In this document: positions 24,685 through 33,426 of the stretch, one piece after another
Numbering within the stretch: the first letter of the stretch is position 1
How the letters are laid out: the number at the start of each line of letters is the position of its first letter
Source of the DNA: Actinomadura hibisca NBRC 15177
GTDB taxonomy: Bacteria > Actinomycetota > Actinomycetes > Streptosporangiales > Streptosporangiaceae
DNA length: 64,000 nucleotides
Assembly (NCBI RefSeq): GCF_001552635.1
Contig: NZ_BCRO01000039.1
Location: 141,951-205,950, forward strand
Direction of reading: 5' to 3'
The notes under the pieces: model-generated
Told to the model about the DNA's origin: nothing
The model's input: only the letters and a program-made list of their open reading frames with translations
The model's database searches: none
Made by a program: the position numbers and the translations under genes

Positions 24685-25356
24685 TTAGGCGAACGAGCCC
24701 GAGGCGGGCAGCAGCGCCGCCACGGCGGCGGTGCGGGGGCCGAGGCCCAGCGCCAGCGCCGCCTTCAGGTCGTCCAGGGTGTCCACGTCGCGGCGCACGC
24801 TGTCGATGCCGTCGAGCAGCAGCTCCCGCGCCCCGCGCGACCGGTGCGCGGCCCGGGACTCGCCGCCGAACGCGGGCGCGAACGGCACCCCCGGGCGGGC
24901 CGTGTAGAGCGTGGTGCCGATCCCGGCGGCGTCCGGAACGAACGCCTCGGGGGCCGCTGCGGCGGCGTCCAGCACCCGCGCCAGCTCCTCGGGCCGCAGC
25001 GCGGGCAGGTCGGCCGACAGCGCGCCCACCCCGGCGTCGGGGGACCACTCGCGGCCGCGACCAGCGCCGTAGACCAGCGCCGGGTTCAGGCCCACGTCGG
25101 GCTCGTCGGGGACGACCCGCGCGCCCAGCGCCGACAGCTCGGCGGCGGCCAGCGGGTCGTCGGTGACCACGATCACATCGCGGACCCGGGCGCAGCGCAG
25201 CGCCGCGCCGACCGTGTCGGTCGCCACGGCCAGGGCCAGCGCCTCGCGGTGCGGCCCGGCGGCCTCGGCCATGCGGGTCTTGGCCCGCGCCAGCACCTTG
25301 ACGGGCACCACGAGCGACCACGGGAGAGAAGGCGCCTCGCGCTCTGCGGTAAACAT
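24685..25356 (-). CDS. cofC: 2-phospho-L-lactate / phosphoenolpyruvate guanylyltransferase (F420 biosynthesis)
   Basis: 223 residues. MobA-like nucleotidyltransferase fold: WSLVVPVKVLARAKTRMAE at the N-terminus, VIVVTDD, GLNPALVYGAG and the metal-binding ALSADLPALRPEEL. The enzyme (FbiD in mycobacteria) activates phosphoenolpyruvate or phospholactate with GTP for coenzyme F420. This implies F420-dependent redox chemistry in the organism. The other fbi genes are not in the window. Confidence 0.92.
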   Translation of the reverse strand: MFTAEREAPSLPWSLVVPVKVLARAKTRMAEAAGPHREALALAVATDTVGAALRCARVRDVIVVTDDPLAAAELSALGARVVPDEPDVGLNPALVYGAGRGREWSPDAGVGALSADLPALRPEELARVLDAAAAAPEAFVPDAAGIGTTLYTARPGVPFAPAFGGESRAAHRSRGARELLLDGIDSVRRDVDTLDDLKAALALGLGPRTAAVAALLPASGSFA

Positions 25357-25443
25357 GTCAGCTCGACACTATGCGCTCCCAACCGCGACACTTGAGGACA
25401 CCCCACGTCCGGCGCGGGGATTCGGATCGAGGAGGGAAGGGCC

Positions 25444-26349
25444 GTGAGCGAGGGCTATTCGCCGGCCTGGCGGCGGTTCACGATCGTCATCCTGCGCCCG
25501 CTGCTGTACGGGCTGCTCAGGCGGGACTGGCGCGGCCGGGGCAACGTGCCCCGCACCGGCGGCGTGATCATCGCGGCCAACCACATCTCCGAGTCCGACC
25601 CGCTGGCGCTCGCCCACTTCGTCTACGAGTCCGGCCGCTACCCCGTCTACCTCGCCAAGTCCACGCTGTTCGAGGTGCCGGTGCTCAAGGCGATCCTGCG
25701 CGGCACCGGCCAGATCCCCGTCTACCGCGACAGCGCCGACGCGGCGCTGGCGCTGCGCGACGCCGAGGCGGCGCTGCGGCGCGGCGAGTGCCTGATGTTC
25801 TACCCCGAGGGCAGCTGCACCCGCGACCCGGAGCTGTGGCCGATGACCGGCCAGACCGGGGTGGCGCGGATGGCGCTGAAGACCGGCGCCCAGGTCGTCC
25901 CGGTGGCCAGCTGGGGCGCGCACGAGCTGCTGCCCTACAAGAAGGGCGAGCAGAGCGGGCTGCGCGGCAGGCTGAAGAAGGGGTTCCACCCGATCCCGCG
26001 CAAGACCATGCGGGTGGCGGCCGGACCGCCGGTGGACCTGTCGGCCTACGCCGGGGAGCCGCTCACCAAGGAGACCCTGCACCGCGCGACGGCCGAGATC
26101 ATGCACGCGATCGCCGGGCTGCTCGGCGATCTGCGCGGCGAGGAACCGCCCCGGCAGCTCTACGATCACCACAGGGTCCGGGAGGAGCGCCGCGCCCCGT
26201 CCGCCGACCCGGTGGCCGCGCCCGACGCGGCCGTCTCGGCGGCCGCCGAGCGCGAGGCCGAGCGCGAGGCCGGGAGCGCGCCGGAGGCCGGGGCCGGGCA
26301 GGTCGCTCGGGGCCAGGACCGCGACGCGAAGGGCAAGGAGGTCACGTGA
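25444..26349 (+). CDS. plsC: 1-acyl-sn-glycerol-3-phosphate acyltransferase
   Basis: 301 residues. The PlsC core has the catalytic NHISESD (H-x4-D), YPVYLAKSTLFEVP and the FYPEGSCTRD (EGT-like) block. An N-terminal hydrophobic helix places it at the membrane. A charged, Ala/Glu-rich tail of about 70 residues is longer than in most relatives and probably disordered. Phosphatidic acid synthesis. It starts with GTG, and its stop overlaps the gpsA start (GTGA). Confidence 0.93.
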   Translation: MSEGYSPAWRRFTIVILRPLLYGLLRRDWRGRGNVPRTGGVIIAANHISESDPLALAHFVYESGRYPVYLAKSTLFEVPVLKAILRGTGQIPVYRDSADAALALRDAEAALRRGECLMFYPEGSCTRDPELWPMTGQTGVARMALKTGAQVVPVASWGAHELLPYKKGEQSGLRGRLKKGFHPIPRKTMRVAAGPPVDLSAYAGEPLTKETLHRATAEIMHAIAGLLGDLRGEEPPRQLYDHHRVREERRAPSADPVAAPDAAVSAAAEREAEREAGSAPEAGAGQVARGQDRDAKGKEVT

Positions 26350-27356
26350 CGTTCCGCACCGCCGTGATGGGGGCCGGGTCGTGGGGGACCACGTTCGCCA
26401 AGATGCTGGCCGACGTGGGCGGCGAGGTCACCCTGTGGGGGCGCCGCGCGAGCGTCGTCGAGGCGATCGACGAACGGCACGAGAACCCCGACTACCTGCC
26501 CGGCATCCTGCTGCCCGACGGGCTGCGCGCCACCACCGACCCCGCCGAGGCGCTCGCCGGGGCCGACTTCGTCGCGCTCGCCGTCCCGGCGCAGACCCTG
26601 CGCGAGAACCTGGGCGCCTGGGTGCCGCTGCTGCCGCCCGAGGCGGTGCTGGTCAGCCTGATGAAGGGCGTGGAGCTCGGCACCACCCGCCGCATGTCGG
26701 AGGTGATCGCCGAGGTCGCGCAGGTCCCGGCCGAGCGGGTCGCGGTGTTCTCCGGCCCCAACCTGGCCCGCGAGATCGCCGCCGGGGAGCCGAGCGCGGC
26801 GGTGTCGGCGTGCGTGGACCAGGACAACGCCGAGCGCCTCCAGGCCGCCACCATGACCCCCTACTTCCGCGTCTACACCAGCACCGACGTGATCGGCGTC
26901 GAGCTGGGCGGCGCGGTCAAGAACATCGTGGGCCTGTGCGTGGGCATGTCGGTCGGGCTGGGCTTCGGCGCCAACACCCAGGCGCTGCTGATGACGCGCG
27001 GGCTCGCCGAGATCGCCCGGCTGGGCGCGGCGCTGGGCGCCGACGAGCACACCTTCGCCGGACTCGCCGGGATGGGCGACCTGATCGCGAGCTGCTCCTC
27101 GCCGCTGGCGCGCAACCGCACCTTCGGCGAGAACCTGGGGCGCGGCATGTCGCTGGAGGAGGTCGTCGCGGTCACCAAGCAGACCGCCGAGGGCGTCAAG
27201 TCGGCCGAACCGGTGCTGGAACTGGCGCGCAAGCACAACGTGGAGATGCCGATCACCGAGGCGGTGGTCAACGTGCTGCACCGCGACGTGCCGATCAAGG
27301 AGGCGGCGATCTCGCTGATCTCGCGTTCCCCGAAGCCGGAGCGCTACGGAGTGTGA
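26346..27356 (+). CDS. gpsA: NAD(P)H-dependent glycerol-3-phosphate dehydrogenase
   Basis: 336 residues. Rossmann motif MGAGSWGTTFAKML, SLMKGVELGTTRRMSEV, FSGPNLAREIAAGEPSA, ELGGAVKNIVGLCVGMSVGLGFG with the catalytic Lys, and GLAGMGDLIASCSSPLARNRTFG. It makes sn-glycerol 3-phosphate, the substrate of the acyltransferase pathway, which explains coupling to plsC by a GTGA overlap. Confidence 0.97.
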   Translation: MTFRTAVMGAGSWGTTFAKMLADVGGEVTLWGRRASVVEAIDERHENPDYLPGILLPDGLRATTDPAEALAGADFVALAVPAQTLRENLGAWVPLLPPEAVLVSLMKGVELGTTRRMSEVIAEVAQVPAERVAVFSGPNLAREIAAGEPSAAVSACVDQDNAERLQAATMTPYFRVYTSTDVIGVELGGAVKNIVGLCVGMSVGLGFGANTQALLMTRGLAEIARLGAALGADEHTFAGLAGMGDLIASCSSPLARNRTFGENLGRGMSLEEVVAVTKQTAEGVKSAEPVLELARKHNVEMPITEAVVNVLHRDVPIKEAAISLISRSPKPERYGV

Positions 27357-27369
27357 CAGACTGTGCGCG

Positions 27370-28509
27370 ATGCGTACGGACATCCGCGCCTCAGGTGAGA
27401 ACACCCGCGCCGCCCACCTGCCGACCGGCGGCCTGCCGGGCGAGCCCGGCGACGCGTTCGCCGCGGGGCTGGCGGCCCTGGAAGGGCACCGCCTCGGCGA
27501 GCCCGTCGGCGGGCAGGCGTTCGCGTCCGGCACCGCCGCCGCCACCGCCGTCTTCCTGGCGTTCGCCGGCGCGGGCGCGCACGTGGTCGCGCCGCACTCG
27601 GCGTCCGGCGCCGTCCGCGCCCTGCTGACCGGCCCGCTGGCCCGGTTCGGCGTGCAGGCCACCTTCGCCGACTTCACCGACCCGGCGGCGGTCGGCGCGG
27701 CCCTGCGGCCCGCCACCCGCCTGGTCTGGGCCGAGACGCTGGCCGGGCCCGCCGCGCCCGCCGACCTGCCCGCGCTGGCCGCCGTCGCGCGCCAGGCCGG
27801 GGCGGTCCTGGCCGTCGAGTCCACCTGGGCCACGCCGGTGGTGTGCCGCCCGCTGGAGCACGGCGCGGATCTCGTCGTGCACACCGCCACGCCCTACCTC
27901 GGCGGCCACGGCGGCGCGGTCGTCGCCCGTCCCGCGCGGCTCGCGGAGGTGCGGCGCGTCCACGCCGCGACCGGCGCGGTGCTCGCGCCCGGCCAGGCGC
28001 AGGCGTTGCGCCGCGCGCTCGCCACGCTGCCGCTGCGGGTGCGCCGCCACTGCGACACCGCCAGCATCGTCGCCGCCGCGCTGGCCCGGCACCCGGCCGT
28101 GGCGTCGGTGGCCTACCCCGGCCTGCCCGGCCACCCCGGCCACGGCCTGGCGCGCGAGCTGTTCGACGCCGGGCCCGAGGGCACCCGCTTCGGCGCGGTC
28201 GTCGTGCTCACCCCGCGCGGCGGTTCCGAGGCCGGGCCCGCGCTGGTGGAGGCGCTGGGCGCGGCCGACGTCTCCGGCGGCGCCCGCACCGAGGCCGTCC
28301 ACCTGGCCTCGACCACCTACCGGCACCTGGACGCGGCGGGGCTGGCCGCCGCGGGCGTCGAGCCCGGCGCGGTGCGCCTCGCCGTCGGGCTGGAGGACGC
28401 CGACGACCTGATCCGCGCCCTCACCCACGCGTTGGACGCCGTCGCGCGGGCCGCCGGGCAGGTGCCCCGGTCCCGGCCCGCCGAGCCGCTCGTGGCCGAC
28501 CCCGGCTGA
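27370..28509 (+). CDS. Cystathionine gamma-synthase/lyase-like protein lacking the PLP lysine
   Basis: 379 residues of fold type I, Cys/Met-metabolism group. FASGTAAATAVFLAFA is the phosphate loop, VESTWATPVVCRPLEHGADLVVHTATPYLGGHGG is the active-site strand, and a normal small domain follows. The Lys that should hold PLP is Pro175 (HTATPY where active members have HSATKY), and the Asp that contacts the pyridine ring is Glu150. The N-terminal segment with the phosphate-binding Tyr/Arg of the partner subunit is also shortened. Catalysis by the usual Schiff base seems impossible. It lies 13 bases after gpsA and 21 before ddl, in one operon. Confidence 0.85.
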   Translation: MRTDIRASGENTRAAHLPTGGLPGEPGDAFAAGLAALEGHRLGEPVGGQAFASGTAAATAVFLAFAGAGAHVVAPHSASGAVRALLTGPLARFGVQATFADFTDPAAVGAALRPATRLVWAETLAGPAAPADLPALAAVARQAGAVLAVESTWATPVVCRPLEHGADLVVHTATPYLGGHGGAVVARPARLAEVRRVHAATGAVLAPGQAQALRRALATLPLRVRRHCDTASIVAAALARHPAVASVAYPGLPGHPGHGLARELFDAGPEGTRFGAVVVLTPRGGSEAGPALVEALGAADVSGGARTEAVHLASTTYRHLDAAGLAAAGVEPGAVRLAVGLEDADDLIRALTHALDAVARAAGQVPRSRPAEPLVADPG

Positions 28510-28530
28510 TCGGCGGTAGGGTCGGGCATC

Positions 28531-29640
28531 ATGTCCCAGGCTTCAAAGATCCGCGTGGCGGTGGTGTTCGGCGGGCGCAGCTCCGAGCACGCCATCTCCT
28601 GCGTCACCGCCGGCGCCGTCATGGCCGCCATCGACCGGGACCGCTACGAGGTGGTGCCGGTCGGCATCGCCCGCGACGGCCGCTGGGTGCTGGCCCCCGC
28701 CGACCAGCGGCTGGCCATCGAGGACGGGCGGCTGCCCGAGGTGAGCGGCGCGGGCCGCGCGCTGGCGCTGCCGTTCGACCCCGACGCCGCCGGGCTGCTG
28801 GTGGTCGAGCCGGACCGGGTGCCCGAGACCCTCGGCCAGGTGGACCTGGTGCTGCCGGTGCTGCACGGCCCCTACGGCGAGGACGGCACGATCCAGGGCC
28901 TGCTGGACCTGGCCGGGATCCGCTACGTCGGGGCCGGGGTACTGGCCAGCGCGGTCGGCATGGACAAGGGCTTCATGAAGCTGGTGTGGCAGGCCCGCGG
29001 CCTGCCGGTCGGCCCGTACGTGCTGGTGGGCGACCGCGAGTGGCGGCGCGAGCGCAAGCGCAAGCTGGACGAGATCAAGGAGCTGGGCTTCCCGGTCTTC
29101 GTCAAGCCCGCGCGCGCCGGGTCGAGCATGGGCATCACCCGCGTCACCGCCGAGCAGGACCTGGAGGCGGCCGTCGAGACCGCCCGCGAGCACGACCCCA
29201 AGGTCATCGTGGAGGCCGCGATCGTCGGCCGCGAGATCGAGTGCGGGGTGCTCCAGGGCGTCGGCGACGACCCGCCCGAGGCGAGCCTGCCCGCCGAGGT
29301 GCTCACCTCCGGCGACCAGGACTTCTACGACTTCGAGACCAAGTACCTCGACTCCGCCACCACCCTCGCGATCCCGCCGGACCTGCCGTCCGCCGCGATC
29401 GAGGAGGTCCAGCGCATCGCCGCGCAGGCGTTCGACGCGCTGGACTGCGAGGGCCTCGCGCGGGTGGACTTCTTCCACACCCCCGACGGGCGCTGGATCC
29501 TCAACGAGATCAACACCATGCCCGGCTTCACCCCGGCCTCGGCGTTCCCGCAGATGTGGGCGGCCACCGGCCTGGACTACCCGGCCCTGGTGGACCGCCT
29601 GATCCAGACCGCGCTGAACCGCCCGCTCGGCCTGCGCTGA
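28531..29640 (+). CDS. ddl: D-alanine--D-alanine ligase
   Basis: 369 residues with all three ATP-grasp parts: VVFGGRSSEHAISCVTA, LPVLHGPYGEDGTIQGLLDLAGI, GMDKGFMKLVWQARGLPVGPY, FVKPARAGSSMGITRVT, IECGVLQ and ARVDFFHTPDGRWILNEINTMPGFTPASAFPQMW. It makes the D-Ala-D-Ala end of peptidoglycan precursors. Conserved core gene; synteny with the DUF3515/thiL group breaks directly after it. Confidence 0.97.
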   Translation: MSQASKIRVAVVFGGRSSEHAISCVTAGAVMAAIDRDRYEVVPVGIARDGRWVLAPADQRLAIEDGRLPEVSGAGRALALPFDPDAAGLLVVEPDRVPETLGQVDLVLPVLHGPYGEDGTIQGLLDLAGIRYVGAGVLASAVGMDKGFMKLVWQARGLPVGPYVLVGDREWRRERKRKLDEIKELGFPVFVKPARAGSSMGITRVTAEQDLEAAVETAREHDPKVIVEAAIVGREIECGVLQGVGDDPPEASLPAEVLTSGDQDFYDFETKYLDSATTLAIPPDLPSAAIEEVQRIAAQAFDALDCEGLARVDFFHTPDGRWILNEINTMPGFTPASAFPQMWAATGLDYPALVDRLIQTALNRPLGLR

Positions 29641-29672
29641 CCGGCCTGCGCTGACCCGCCTGCGCTGATTCC

Positions 29673-31547
29673 TCAGTAGGCGAGCCACGTCCCGGCGCGG
29701 ACCGTGCCGGTGGTGGTTTCAGTGGCGCGGGCGCCGTCGGGGGAGAAGGTCCACAGCGTGTCGCCGACCATCAGTGATCGCGTGATGGAGTCCTGGCGGC
29801 CGGGGTGGGCGATCTCGCCGACGCGGCGGACCGCGTCGCCGTCGATCTTGAGGACCAAGGCGCGGGCGGTGCCGTCGCCGGTGGTGTGGCCGCGCACGGG
29901 CAGGACCGTCAGGCCGGTCTTGGGCCAGTACAGGAAGGCGTGCGGGTCGAACTCGGCGTCGCTGCCGGTCCTCGGCAGGTGGTGCACGCCGACGCGGCGG
30001 GGCGCGGCCGACACGTCGAAAAGCGACACCTGTGTGCCCTTGACGCGGCCCTGGGAGTCGGCGTCCTGGCCCACGCCCAGCAGGCGGCCCGGGGCGGTGG
30101 GGTGCAGGTAGGCCGAGTATCCGTTGATCTTCAGTTCGCCGGTGACGCGGGGCTTGGCGGGGTCCTTCAGGTCCACGACGTAGAGCGGGTCGGTCTGGCG
30201 GAAGGTCACCACGTAGGCGGCGGTGCCGAGGAAGCGCACCGAGTAGATGCGCTCGCCCTTGCCGAGGCCGTCGATGGTGCCCACCGTTTTCAGCGCGGAG
30301 CCGTCGCGGCGCAGGACGCGGACGGCGCTCTGCGAGCGGCCGCCGGTGGCCCCGGGGACGGCGTTGCCGCTGGTGGTGGCGACGCGCAGGTGCGTTCCGT
30401 CGTCGGACATCGAGTACTGGTTGAGCAGGCCGCCGGGCACCGAGCCGGACGCCTCGTAGCGGGGCCGCCCGGTGCCGGGCAGGCTGAACATGTGGATGTC
30501 GGTGCGTTCGTCCGGCTGTGCCTGCTGGGGTCTGCCGTTCCAGATGAGCGGGCGCGGTGGAGTGCCGGTGACGTACAGGGCGCGGCCCGTCGCGTACACG
30601 GTCTGGCCTTCGGCGGCGACCGAGACCGGGTCGGGGTCGCCCAGGGGGCGGGTCAGGTCGAGGGTGAGGACGGTGAGCACGCTGGTGCCGGTGGCCCCGG
30701 CGGCGTGGCTGACCCGGTCGCAGGGGACGGTGGTCTTGCTTCCGTTGCCCACCTGGAAGGAAGGCAGCCAGGCGCTGAGCGGTGCTTTGCGGACGATGGC
30801 GCGGTTGCGCTCGACGGCCTGCTGCTCGGCACCGCGTCCGTGGGGCAGGGACGGGAACTCGATGGTCGGGGTGCTGCGGATGACGACGCGCGCGGTCGCC
30901 CCGGTCTGGCGGGCGTCCACGTAGGCGGCGTCGCCGGTCATCGAGCCGACGACCTTCGGGGTGCCGGAGAGGTCCACCAGCGTCAGCCGCGTCAGCTGGC
31001 GGGCGGGGCCGTACAGGGGGCGTGCCGCTCCGAATTGCGGGAACTCGTCCGACAGCACCAGCACACGGTCACCGTGCAGGAGCAGGCGCGGGTCGCCGCC
31101 TGTTGAGCCGGAACCCGGCAGGGCCAGTTTGTGCACGACCTTGCGGGTGGCGGGGTCGATGACGTTCAGGCGGCCCTGGGCGACGGTGACGATGCGGCGG
31201 CCGTCGGTCTTGACCTGGTCGGGCTCGTCGGCGTCGGCCTCGTGGGCGTTGGTGCGCGAGTGCTCGGGCGGCGGCCCGGACGGCGCCGCTTGCTCGGCAC
31301 GGGCCGCGGCGCCGGGGGGCACCGCGCCCTGGGCGTCGGACTTCTCCACGGTGAGAGCGCCGAGCCCGTACGGGGTGACCTGCTTGGCGGTCGCCTCACG
31401 CAGGCCGTCCAGCAGGTCGGAGCAGCCGTCGTAGGCGACCAGCCGCATCGGCGGGGCGGTCACCGGAGGACGGCCGCCGTCCTTGGTGGCGCAGCCCGCC
31501 ACCAGCAGGGGGACGGCGAGGGCCGGGGCGAGGACGCGGGCGCTCAT
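29673..31547 (-). CDS. Beta-propeller domain lipoprotein
   Basis: 624 residues. A lipobox LVAGC places the lipidated Cys at residue 19. After an acidic low-complexity region comes the conserved start of the Beta_propel family (DEPDQVKTDGRRIVTVAQGRLNVID) and repeated propeller strands (RLTLVDLSGTPKVVGSM; PLYVVDLKDPAKPRVTGELKINGYSAYLHP). It is anchored outside the membrane. The family is of unknown function and often annotated as a secreted propeller. The start is the ATG at the signal peptide; the longer open frame upstream lacks such features. Convergent with ddl. Confidence 0.88.
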   Translation of the reverse strand: MSARVLAPALAVPLLVAGCATKDGGRPPVTAPPMRLVAYDGCSDLLDGLREATAKQVTPYGLGALTVEKSDAQGAVPPGAAARAEQAAPSGPPPEHSRTNAHEADADEPDQVKTDGRRIVTVAQGRLNVIDPATRKVVHKLALPGSGSTGGDPRLLLHGDRVLVLSDEFPQFGAARPLYGPARQLTRLTLVDLSGTPKVVGSMTGDAAYVDARQTGATARVVIRSTPTIEFPSLPHGRGAEQQAVERNRAIVRKAPLSAWLPSFQVGNGSKTTVPCDRVSHAAGATGTSVLTVLTLDLTRPLGDPDPVSVAAEGQTVYATGRALYVTGTPPRPLIWNGRPQQAQPDERTDIHMFSLPGTGRPRYEASGSVPGGLLNQYSMSDDGTHLRVATTSGNAVPGATGGRSQSAVRVLRRDGSALKTVGTIDGLGKGERIYSVRFLGTAAYVVTFRQTDPLYVVDLKDPAKPRVTGELKINGYSAYLHPTAPGRLLGVGQDADSQGRVKGTQVSLFDVSAAPRRVGVHHLPRTGSDAEFDPHAFLYWPKTGLTVLPVRGHTTGDGTARALVLKIDGDAVRRVGEIAHPGRQDSITRSLMVGDTLWTFSPDGARATETTTGTVRAGTWLAY

Positions 31548-31716
31548 GGACGTTGGACGTGGGCGGTGCGCGACCGGTTCCTCCGGATTCCTACGAGTTC
31601 CGCGAGGCCGGTGATGTTCGCGTGACGGAAGCTTCAGACCGCTGAAACAGCTCGGAAACAGGGCTTTCGGCAGGATCGGAGCATCAGCGGAACCGACCGG
31701 AAGGACCTTCGTCCCG

Positions 31717-32199
31717 ATGCCCTCGCTCGCCCCCGCCGCCCCCGCCGCTCTCGGCCAGGACCGCTGGCACCCCGACATCCCGGCGGCCGCGGAGGTGATC
31801 ACGGGCGGCTCGGCGCGGCTGCTGTGCGCGGGCGGGCCGCTGGTGGTGGTCGGCGCCGAACCCGGCGACGTGATCGTGGTGGACGTGCTGGCCGCCGGGA
31901 CCGGCGGCGCGCCCGCGCCGTCCGGGCACCCGGCCCTGATCGGCTGCGCCCCCGGCCCGGCGCGCGGCGCGCGGATCGGCTCGTGCGCGATCGCGCGGCT
32001 CACCGCCGGGGCGCGCGTCCTGCTGCCGGTGCACGTGCCCGGCGCGGAGCTGTCGGTGGGCGGCCTGCACCTGCCCAGTGCGGTGGGGGAGTGCCGCCCG
32101 GTGGCGGAGGGCTGGATCGACCTGCGGGTCAACCTGACCCGGCGCGGGGTGGAGCGGTTCGGGGTGAGCGGGCCGATCCTGATGACCTCGCCGCTCTAG
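31717..32199 (+). CDS. Compact acetamidase/formamidase-like protein
   Basis: 160 residues, against about 300-400 in FmdA/AmdA enzymes. It keeps three family blocks in order: GAEPGDVIVVDVLAAG, GHPALIGCAPGPARGARIGSCAIARLTAGARVLLPVHVPGAELSVGGLHL and VNLTRRGVERFGVSGPILMTSPL. The segments between them are lost without a frameshift. In active enzymes the third part reads GDLHxxQGDGE; here it is GGLHLPSAVGE, so a key Asp and Gln are missing. It may be a degenerate remnant or a new minimal protein. Its stop overlaps the convergent CMD gene. Confidence 0.7.
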   Translation: MPSLAPAAPAALGQDRWHPDIPAAAEVITGGSARLLCAGGPLVVVGAEPGDVIVVDVLAAGTGGAPAPSGHPALIGCAPGPARGARIGSCAIARLTAGARVLLPVHVPGAELSVGGLHLPSAVGECRPVAEGWIDLRVNLTRRGVERFGVSGPILMTSPL

Positions 32200-32594
32200 C
32201 TGTCCGTGCCCTCCTCACGGGCCTCGCGCTCCTTGCGTTCGCGCCGCTCGCGCTTGGCGATGAGGGTGTCCACCTGCACGCTCAGCCGGGAGCCGAGCGG
32301 CCAGCCGACGTAGTGGGTCAGGAAGATCGCGATCTCGCGCAGCTCGTCGGGGGACAGCTCGCCGTTGTCCAGGGCGGCCGGGAGCTGGATGTCGAGCACG
32401 TCGTTGAGGCCCTGCCCGGCGAGCATCCCGATGAGCAGCAGCCGCCGGTCGCGCAGGCCGAGGCCGTCGCGGGTCCAGATGTCGCCGAACAGGTGGTCCA
32501 CGGTGATGCCGAAGAAGTCGCCGGGCGCGTCGCCCATCTCCCAGCCGTAGACCTGGCGCATCATGTCGAGGCCGCGCCGCCGCCGCTCATCCAT
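32196..32594 (-). CDS. Carboxymuconolactone decarboxylase family protein
   Basis: 132 residues. Small helical CMD/AhpD fold: WTRDGLGLRDRRLLLIGMLAGQGLNDVLDIQLPAALDNGELSPDELREIAIFLTHYVGWPL, ending in a highly charged tail. It lacks the CxxC of AhpD, so it is not a peroxidase-type member. It is the last gene of the ALDH operon (8-base overlap). It corresponds by order to Rv0771 of M. tuberculosis, as I recall. Confidence 0.9.
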   Translation of the reverse strand: MDERRRRGLDMMRQVYGWEMGDAPGDFFGITVDHLFGDIWTRDGLGLRDRRLLLIGMLAGQGLNDVLDIQLPAALDNGELSPDELREIAIFLTHYVGWPLGSRLSVQVDTLIAKRERRERKEREAREEGTDS

Positions 32595-33426
32595 CGGTGT
32601 CCTCCGGGAGGCCGAGTCCGGCGGCGAAGCGGTCCAGGGCGAGGCGGGCGAGCGGGACGTCCACGTCCAGCTCGTCGGCCAGCTCCAGGGCGAACGTCAG
32701 GTCCTTCTCGCCCAGCGCCCGGACGTGCCGCATGATGTCGTACAGGTCGTCGCCGGGGGCCAGCGGCGCGGTGCTCGGCCGCAACATGATCGAGCCGGGC
32801 CCGCCGGTGATCGCGTCGGTGTGCCGCACGACCCGGCCCAGCTTGCGCAGCGACACCCCTGACGCCTCGGCCAGGCGCTGCGCCTCGGCGGCGGCGGTGA
32901 ACGCCACGAAGTGCAGCAGGTTGCGGGCCAGCTTGGTGCGGGTGCCCGCGCCGACCGGGCCCATGTGCAGCACCAGCTCGGCCCATGCGCCGAACGGCTC
33001 GCGGCACCGCTCGAAGGCGGCGTCCGAGCCGCCGACCATGACGGCGAGGGTGCCCGCGCTCGCGCCCATGAACCCGCCGCTGACCGGCGCGTCCACCACC
33101 TCCACCCCGTGCGGGCGGGCGCGCGCGGCCAGGTCCTCGGCGGTGCGGGCACGGATGGTGGAGTGGATCGCGAGCACGGTCCCGGGGCGGGCGGCGGGCA
33201 GCAATTCGTCGGCGACCTGCTGCACCTGTTCGTCGTCCCGCACCATGATCGAGATCAGCTCGGCGTCGCGGGCGACGTCGGCCACGTTCGCGGCGGCGCG
33301 CGCCCCCCGTTTCACCAGGTCGGTCATCGCCTCCGGGCGCGCGTCGTAGACGACCAGCCCCTTCCCGGCCAGGTGCGCGGCCATCGGCGCGCCCATCTGG
33401 CCGAGGCCGACGAACCCGACGCTCAT
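32587..33426 (-). CDS. NAD(P)-dependent beta-hydroxyacid dehydrogenase (3-hydroxyisobutyrate dehydrogenase type)
   Basis: 279 residues. N-terminal Rossmann VGFVGLGQMGAPMAAHL, the substrate signature VDAPVSGGFMGASAGTLAVMVGG and the helix with the catalytic Lys (GAGTRTKLARNLLHFV). It oxidises a beta-hydroxy acid reversibly; the substrate is unknown. ATGA-type overlap with the SDR gene. Third gene of the ALDH operon, matching Rv0770 by position. Confidence 0.92.
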   Translation of the reverse strand: MSVGFVGLGQMGAPMAAHLAGKGLVVYDARPEAMTDLVKRGARAAANVADVARDAELISIMVRDDEQVQQVADELLPAARPGTVLAIHSTIRARTAEDLAARARPHGVEVVDAPVSGGFMGASAGTLAVMVGGSDAAFERCREPFGAWAELVLHMGPVGAGTRTKLARNLLHFVAFTAAAEAQRLAEASGVSLRKLGRVVRHTDAITGGPGSIMLRPSTAPLAPGDDLYDIMRHVRALGEKDLTFALELADELDVDVPLARLALDRFAAGLGLPEDTDG

